Assembly (NCBI GenBank): GCA_963854835.1
Contig: OY978528.1
Location: 37,787,757 to 37,851,756, forward strand
DNA length: 64,000 bases
Origin: Megamerina dolium
Lineage: Eukaryota; Arthropoda; Insecta; Diptera; Megamerinidae
Direction: 5' to 3'
The position numbers and the translations under genes are program-made. The notes beneath the pieces are model-generated. The model was given only the letters and a program-made list of their open reading frames with translations. It made no database searches and was not told the origin of the DNA. This document shows, one piece after another, positions 57,340 through 64,000 of this stretch (positions are counted from its first letter, which is position 1; each line of letters begins with the position of its first letter).

Positions 57340-57977
57340 GGCTAAAATTTAGACTTACGCGGCTTTTAGGAAGTCGTAATGGCAGGCGGGGCTCACTGGT
57401 TTCTGGTTACTAATATGGTTGTCTTAAGCGAACGACTACCTATATCATGGCGGCTTAAACGAAAAATAAATTTTAAGGCTTTGTTTAAATGCTGGACATG
57501 GCTTGCTTATTTCTTGCTAAATTATTACTCTCTTCAAAACTTTTTAAATTATAACGATGTAAAATTGAAAATAGTTCACGACTTAGCATCGAAGCTACAT
57601 TAAAAAATGGGCATGGCCTGTCCATATATTATAAATCAAGTTATCCCTACAATACTAATTCACACAATACTTCAGAAGTTATATCATTAAAATTTGTTCT
57701 ATTACTACCCTACTTTGTATGGAAGCCACATTCAGAAGTGAGCATGGCATGCTGAATTCAGGCGCGATTCATTTTTAGTACAATATTATCTAAGTGCCAA
57801 ATAGGACGGTTGTAGGCAGAAAGCTGCCGATGTTACAGTGGTTTGAATTGTAAAGAAATTTAGGCACTTTGTATGAAATCCACTATAAACATGGGCCATG
57901 ACTCGCTCTCTTCTTGCAAAATGATTAGATAGTGTAACATTAATCTACATGTCAAATAATGTTTTTCTAGGTGGTAT
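57340..57977 (-). repeat. Dispersed 'CCACGCCCAC' repeat, reverse orientation, worn
   Basis: Blocks 'tgtatggaagccacattcagaagtgagcatgg' and 'gtaggcagaaagctgccgatgttac' are reverse-oriented relatives of the element at 25216-26829. RTE copy C is inserted at its right edge. Confidence 0.5.
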
Positions 57978-60900
57978 ATTAAGTAGGTTACTTACTTACT
58001 TACTTGCTTATGTGGCCATTACAACCGAATATCGATTTAGGCCGAAAATAACATGCTTCACAAGCCATCTCTGTTCTTTGCTAGCTGGCGCCAGTTAGAA
58101 TTTCCAAGCGCCGTCAGGTTCTCCAGTACTTGGTCTTTCCACTGGAGGTTAGGTCTCTTCTGCGTCATCTTCTAGCTGGTTCCCAATATAACACCCTCTA
58201 AGCTGGAGCGTGTTCTTCCATTCGCTCGACATTACCTAGCCAGCGTAGCCGCTGGATTTTGATGCGCTTTACTATGTCAATATCGGCATACAGCTCGTAC
58301 AGCTCATGGTTGTACCTTATTCGGTAATCGCCACCAACGCAAATAGGTCCAAAGATCTTGCGTAGGACTTTTCTCTCGAAAACTCCAAGCATTCGCTCAT
58401 CCGAGGTGGAAATTGTCCAGGCTTCAGCGCCATATGTTAGGACAGGCATGATGAGAGACTTGTAGAGTGTAGTTTTCGTTCTTCGAGAGAGGGCTCGACT
58501 TCTCTATTGCTTCCTCAGCCCAAAGTAACGCCTGTTAGCAAGAGTTATCCTACGCATGATCTCCTGGCTGACGTCATTACAGTTGTTAATGCTGGTTCCA
58601 AGATAAACAAAGTCCCTTACTACTTCAAAAGCGTAGTTGTCAACAGTAACGTGCTGTCCAAGACGCCGGGACTCTTTGTTTGTTGACCCTAGATACTTCG
58701 TATTGCCCTCGTTCACCGTAAAACCCATCCGACGCGACTATCTTTCCAACTCTGAGAATGCTGCACTGACTGCTCGCGTGATCATGCCGAATATGTCAAT
58801 ATCGTCGACATACGCTAACAGCATAACTCCTTTTGTTGAAGATAGTGCCATTATATCGTAGATCAGCAGCTCGTATTATTTTCTCCATAATAAGATTGAA
58901 GAAGTCGCACGATAACGAATCACCTTGTCTGAAACCCCGTTCGGTACTAAACGATGCGGAGAGGTCCTTCCCAATTTTCACTGCACAACAGGAGTTATGC
59001 AGTGTCATTCTACAAAGCCGAATGAGCTTTGCAAGAATACCGAACTCAGACATTGTTGCGTAGAGGTAATCCCTTACCGGACTGTCGAAAGCGGCTTTAT
59101 AATCAACAAATAGGTGGTGTGTGTCGATCTGTTTTTCTTGGGTCTTCTCCAGGATTTGGCGCAGTGTGAAAATCTGGTCGATGGTGGATTTACCAGGTCT
59201 GAAGCCACACTGATAAGGTCCAATTAGGTTGCTGAGCATAGGCTTCAGCCTTTCACACAGTACGCTCGATAGAACCTTGTATGCGATTCTCAGGAGACTT
59301 ACTCCACAGTAGTTGGCGCAAATTGTGGGATCTCCTTTTTTATGTACAGGACAGAGAACACTGAGCCTCCAATCATCAGGCATGCTTTCATCCGACCATA
59401 TTCTGCTTATGAGCTGGTGCATGCAGACGAGCAGCTCCTCTCCGGTTTTAAACAACTCGGCAGGCAGGCCATCATCACCTGCAGCTTTGTTGTTCTTCAG
59501 CCTTAAAATGGCCGTTTCAACCTCGTCATAGTCGGATGGTGGAACATCAGCACCATCATCTGTAATTGGGGTTATCGGGCAATCTCCCCCACTGGCGGAA
59601 TTGTTCGTAGCATCGCCATTCAGTAACGTGGAGAAGTGTTCCCTCCATAGGCTCAGTACACTCTGGACATCTGTAACCAGATTCCCATTTCCATCACGAC
59701 AAGAAGAGGCTCCGGGATTTAAGCCGCCACTCAAGCACTTGATTTTTTCGAAGAATTTTCGAGTCTCATTCTTGTCGGTACACATCTCTATTTCCTCACA
59801 CTCGCGTCTTTCTTGTTCTCTTTTCTTGCGCCTGAAAAGACGTCTCTATGCACTCCTTTTCTCTCTGTACCGCTCCTTAACAGCTCGTGTTGCGCCTGCA
59901 CGCAGGGTTTTTCTGTAGGTGGCGTCGTTCTCTGCGGTAGCGTCGCGACACTCCTGATCATACCACTCATTCGTCAGAGGCCGGTAGTAACCGATTACCT
60001 CCTCGGCAGCAGTAGTCATGGATTGGGATATATGTGTCCACCGTGCGCATGTATCAGCAAGTAGAGGAGTGTTCTGCATAAGCATGTCCGATAGTCGAGT
60101 GGAAAATACATCTGCTGTCTCTGGTGATCGCAGCTTACTGACGTCGAGCTTTCTCTGTGTGGGACTTCTCTTGTTATTTACGACACATAAACGTGTGCGC
60201 ACCTTAGCTGCAACAAGGTAGTGATCCGAGTCGATGTTGGCACCACGGATCGATTTCACATCCATCACACTGGAAGCATGCCTTCCGTCAATCACCATAT
60301 GATCAATTTGGTTTCTTGTACGTTGATCTGGAGACAGCCATGTCGCTTTGTGGATTTCGAAATGCTGGAATCTGGTACCACCAATTACCATGTTTCGTGC
60401 TGCGACGAAGTCTATCAGCCTCATTCCGTTATCGGAGGTGTTCTGGTGGAGGCTGAATTTTCCGACAGTTGGACCAAAGGTACCTTCCTTGCCCACCCTG
60501 TCATTAAAGTCGCCAAGCACGATTTTGATATCGTGGCGGGGGCAGCGGTCATAAGCTTCTTCGAGGCGCTGAAAGAAGCTCTCCTTGGTCACATTGTCCT
60601 TCTCATCCGTCGAAGCGTGGGCTGATAAGGCTGATGTTGAAGAATTTTGCCTTGATGCGGATTGTGACCAGCCGCTCGTTCACAGGCGTGAAATGTGAGA
60701 CAAGATGTCGTAGTCTCTTGCTGACCAAAAATCCACATCCTAATTCGTGCTTTCAGCATGGCAACTGTAGTAAATGTCACAGGACGCTCTTTTGGAGCAG
60801 CCCTGTCCCGTCCATCGCATTTCCTGGAGATCGGTGATGTCAGCTTTGTATTTTTCGAGGACATCAACCAGCTGGATAGAGGCACCCTCCCTATAAAGGG

Positions 60901-61139
60901 ACCGGACATTCCAGGTGCATATCCATAAATCATGGTCCTTTTTTCTTTTGCGGGGGTCATCAACAAAAGCGGTAGTCCTTATCCGAGGCATATCTGTTTT
61001 TTTCATTATTGATTTTTTATATGGCGGTTCCCAAACCCAACGCACAACCTCTAACCGAGGAGATTTTCGCCACTCACTTCAGCCGACTCCCAGCGGGTGC
61101 CAGGAAGATGTTGCCCGGTGGTCTCCATTAAGTAGGTTA
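57978..61139 (-). mobile_element. RTE LINE copy C, slightly 5'-truncated, 13-bp target duplication
   Basis: The element occupies 57991-61126 on the minus strand. ATTAAGTAGGTTA occurs exactly at both sides (57978-57990 and 61127-61139). The 3' end has the (taag)n tail. The 5' end lacks about 215 bp of leader compared with copies A and D. It is the most complete copy at both ends within this window. Confidence 0.92.
58198..61006 (-). pseudogene. RTE copy C polyprotein, several frameshifts
   Basis: The endonuclease starts MKKTDMPRIRTTAF (near 61006). A missing G near 60757 and a short deletion near 60630 break it. The frame then runs openly from 60592 through LGDFNDRVG, TWLSPDQ and RNQIDH, across the endonuclease/RT link (intact here, unlike copies A and D) to about 59846. 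RT is open from 59785 (NNKAAGDDGLPAEL, ANYCGVSLL, DYKAAFDS, GFRQGDSLSCDFFN) to a frameshift near 58835, before YADD. The TAG shared with copies A and B lies at 58740-58738. The C-terminal region follows (58728-58504 and 58449-58198). Confidence 0.87.
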
Positions 61140-61680
61140 GATCAAGTTAAAAATTTGTTTAATTCCAAGGTTAGTATCTTAGTTGCTACATGCAAGCGAT
61201 CATGCTCATTTTGAATCCCGTTCGTACCCTTGGAGTACAGGTTACACATGCACTCATCATTTCGAAGAAAAGAGATATGGAATCACATTACGAGCATCAT
61301 TTCAACAATTTTTACAATTTGTTCTTTTGACAAATTTAGCGCTCTCAACATTCGACACTATTGCAAGGAATTAAATTTTAGAGAAACTACTTGTTTCGCC
61401 ATAATTGCAAAAATTGTGTTAAAAATAGTTTTTAGAATATTTCACTTTACTTTGACGTTATTGAGAGCATTTTTATAATACAAGTAATGACGAAAATCGA
61501 TGTTAAATTTATTCACATTTTTCCAACATCATTAAAATTTGTTTGCAATATTGCCGAAAAATTGAAATGTACTGGGTTTACTATAAAATTTTATATTTTA
61601 AATGCAATTTTTGCGTATCTCTTCCTGCTTTAAATGATTTTCTTAAATGTCTTCATCTGCGCTCAATACACCTTTGTCTC
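61140..61680. other. Intronic stretch, nothing recognised
   Basis: AT-rich sequence between RTE copy C and a MITE-like element. No gene signature. Confidence 0.4.
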
Positions 61681-61689
61681 CCTAACCTT

Positions 61690-61968
61690 TGTCTACATAT
61701 CGTCACTTTAATATAGAAAGGACATAACTCATAATTTTTCGAAATTGTGTTTTTTGCATTTTCTATTATAATACCCTCGAATGAAACCCTATTTAAGATT
61801 TCACAGTCATATTTTGAAAAATAACGGTTTTACAATGAAATGAAAATGCATTAAACCATTTTAATACTATAAAATTTTATTGAGTAATTAAGTTTTTTCA
61901 TCCAGTTGTAAAATTTTGAAAATGTGAGATACCTCTTTTCTATATTAAGTTGACGATAATAGAGATAG
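61690..61968. mobile_element. MITE-like element, about 260-280 bp, with inverted repeats
   Basis: The left arm TATCGTCACTTTAATATAGA (61698 on) pairs with the reverse complement of the right arm, TATCGTCAACTTAATATAGA (ending at 61958). About 28 of 33 positions match, with weaker similarity outwards. The interior is AT-rich and non-coding. The exact ends and the target duplication are uncertain. Confidence 0.5.
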
Positions 61969-62329
61969 GTAGTACCTACTAGGTGGTCTGGTGGTGTTTT
62001 CGCAAGGTAACGTGTCTAACTGCCTCAACCAGGTGGGGCTAGCGCAATCCTTGTTGAACTCATCGCAAGTCAACTCACTGGCTGTCATGTAGTTTGATCT
62101 GACCGCTATGTGATGATACCTTTATTTGTTAATGAGGGGTAGTCATATAGCTTGCTCTGCTTACTCTGTGATGGCGCTTTCATTATTATTAATGGGGGCC
62201 CTCCATGTGGCGACCACCGGGCAACGTCTTCCTGGCACCCGCTGGGAGGCGGCTGAAGTGAGTGGCGAAAATCTCCTCGGTTAGAGGTTGTGCGTTGGGT
62301 TTGGGACCCGCCACATAAAAAACCCCCCA

Positions 62330-63075
62330 ATGAAAAAAACAAATATGCCTCGGCTAAGGACTACCGCTTTTGTTGATGACCCCCGCAAACGAAAAAAGGG
62401 CCACGATCTACGGATATGTACCTGGAATGTCCGATCCCTTTATAGGGAGGGTGCCTCTATCCAGCTGGTTGATGTCCTCGAAAAATACAGAGCTGACATC
62501 ACCACTCTCCAGGAAATGCGATGGACAGGACAGGGCTGCTCCAAAAGAGCGTCCTGTGACATCTACTACAGTTGCCATGCTGAAAGGCACGAATTAGGAT
62601 GTGGATTTTTGGTCAGCAAGAGACTACGACATCTTGTCTCACAGTTCACGCCTGTGAACGAACGGCTGGCCACAATCCGCATCAAGGCAAAATTTTTCAA
62701 CATCAGCCTTATATGTGCCCACGCTCCGACGGATGAGAAGGACAATGTGACCAAGGAGAGCTTCTTTCAGCGCCTCGAAGAAGCTTATGACCGCTGCCCC
62801 CGCCACGATATCAAAATCGTGCTTGGCGACTTTAATGCCAGGGTGGGCAAGGAAGGTACCTTTGGTCCAACTGTCGGAAAATTCAGCCTCCACCAGAACA
62901 CCTCCGATAACGGAATGAGGCTGATCGACTTCGCCGCAGCACGAAACATGGTAATTGGTGGTACCAGATTCCAGCATCTCGACATCCACAAAGCGACATG
63001 GCTGTCTCCAGATCAACGTACAAGAAACCAAATTGATCATGTGGTGATTGACGGAAGCATGCTTCCAGTGTGATG
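62330..63075 (+). pseudogene. RTE copy D endonuclease, ends early by the shared 1-nt deletion
   Basis: ATG at 62330 corresponds to the start in copy A. All endonuclease motifs are intact: ICTWNVRSLYREG, LQEMRWTG, CAHAPTD, LGDFNARVG, TWLSPDQ, NQIDHVV. The frame ends at 63071-63075, where a G present in copy C is missing ('gacggaagcatg' against 'gacggaaggcatg'). Confidence 0.87.
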
Positions 63076-64000
63076 GACGTGAAATCGATCCGTGGTGCCA
63101 ACATCGACTCGGATCACTACCTTGTTGCAGCTAAGGTGCGCACACGCCTATGTGTCGCAAATAACAAGAGAAGTCCCACACAGAGAAAGCTCGACGTCAG
63201 TAAGCTGCGATCACCAGAGACAGCAGATGCATTTTCCACTCGACTATCGGATCTGCTTATGCAGAACACTCCCCCACTTGATGATACATGCGCACGGTGG
63301 ACACATATATCCCACTCCATGACTACTGCTGCCGAGGAGGTAATCGGTTACTACCGGCCTCTGAGGAATGAGTGGTATGATCAGGAGTTTCGCGACGCTA
63401 CCGCAGAGAAAGACGCCGCCTACAGAAAAACCCTGCGTGCAGGCGTAACGCGAGCTGTTAAGGAGCGGTATAGAGAGAAAAGGAGTGCAGAGAGACGTCT
63501 TTTCAGGCGCAAGAAGAGGGAGTTGGAAAGACGCGAGTGTGAGGAGATAGAGATGTGTACCGACAAGAATGAGACTCGAAAATTCTTTGAAAAGGTCAAG
63601 CGCCTGAGTGGAGGTTTAAATCCCGGAGCCTCTTCTTGTCGTGATGGAAATGGGAATCTGGTTACGGATGTCCAGAGTGTACTGAGCCTATGGAGGGAAC
63701 ACTTCTCCACGTTACTGAATGGCGATGCTACGAACAATTCCGACAGTGGAGGAGAGTGCCCGATAACCCCAATTACAAATTATGGTGTTGATGTTCCACC
63801 ACCCGACTATGACGAGGTTGAAACGGCCATTTTAAGGCTGAAGAACAACAAAGCTGCAGGTGCTGATGGCCTGCCTGCCGAGTTGTTTAAGACCGGAGGC
63901 GATGAGCTGCTCACCCGCATGCACCAGCTCATAAGCAGAATATGGTCGGATGAAAGCATGCCTGATGATTGGAGGCTCAGTGTTCTCTGTCCTGTACATA
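63075..64000 (+). pseudogene. RTE copy D linker and RT start, incomplete at window end
   Basis: Frame from the ATG near 63073 (MDVKSIRGANIDSDHYLVAA) through the basic linker to NNKAAGADGLPAELFKTGG and the start of the RT fingers (LCPVH), where the window ends. No stop was seen in this part. Confidence 0.8.

Larger units (their letters stand above)
61985..64000 (+). mobile_element. RTE LINE copy D, full 5' end, cut by window end
   Basis: Starts GGTCTGGTGGTGTTTTCGCA, as copy A does. The leader, endonuclease and the first part of RT are present; the rest lies beyond 64000. It is very similar to copy A, including a shared missing G at the endonuclease/RT joint, but it lacks the 12-bp deletion of copy A. 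Confidence 0.92.

Overview
This is eukaryotic, insect-type DNA: AT-rich, intron-bearing and crowded with transposable elements. It is probably from a higher fly. A tephritid fruit fly is my guess, because DD41D mariner-family elements of this kind are known from tephritids and motifs such as TACATACATA are frequent, but the species is not provable from the sequence. The only host coding sequence I can firmly support is two short minus-strand exons, 17281-17362 and 4430-4514. They join in frame across a 12.8 kb intron to give most of RRM1 of a Musashi-family RNA-binding protein, best matching Rbp6. The whole window is therefore best read as intronic territory of one large gene transcribed right to left; the other exons lie outside or were not recognised.

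Layout. 1-4.4 kb: downstream intron with old repeats. 4.4-17.3 kb: intron holding a TTA-flanked MITE, a 550-bp RTE fragment with a 13-bp target duplication, a mariner nested inside a second mariner that also carries a short RTE patch, and a decayed RTE-like LINE (10.5-13.6 kb). 17.4-20.3 kb: a foldback MITE, dispersed repeats and a decayed RNase-H LINE. 20.3-27.4 kb: a complete Ty3/Gypsy LTR retrotransposon on the minus strand, with its own later insertion. 27.4-31.0 kb: a tRNA-derived SINE, a mauritiana-type mariner fragment, a DD41D element and a mariner with both terminal repeats. 33.4-34.9 kb: RTE copy B. 36.2 kb: a mariner relic. 37.9-39.1 kb: a LINE relic. 39.4-40.7 kb: an almost intact DD41D element. 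41.1-41.5 kb: a mariner relic. 42.1-44.5 kb: a pogo/Tigger element. 44.5-47.8 kb: RTE copy A. 48.0-48.3 kb: a second full SINE. 48.5-55.0 kb: mostly unique intron. 55.0-57.3 kb: a 5'-truncated Jockey-type LINE with an 11-bp target duplication. 58.0-61.1 kb: RTE copy C (minus). 62.0-64.0 kb: RTE copy D (plus, cut by the window end).

How it fits together. No operon or multigene pathway is present; the genes are transposases and retroelement polyproteins, nearly all broken. Precise ends with target duplications could be read for 8 to 10 elements, so the insertion order can partly be reconstructed. The most interesting signals are: an in-frame UAG shared by three RTE copies; a 1-nt deletion shared by two of them; an RTE-derived patch inside a mariner; a SINE whose 3' end resembles the RTE tail; an asymmetric array of about ten subterminal repeats in the Tigger element; a canonical-shape -1 slippery heptamer at the Gypsy gag/pol junction; and the head-to-head RTE copies C and D, which would fold into a long hairpin if transcribed.
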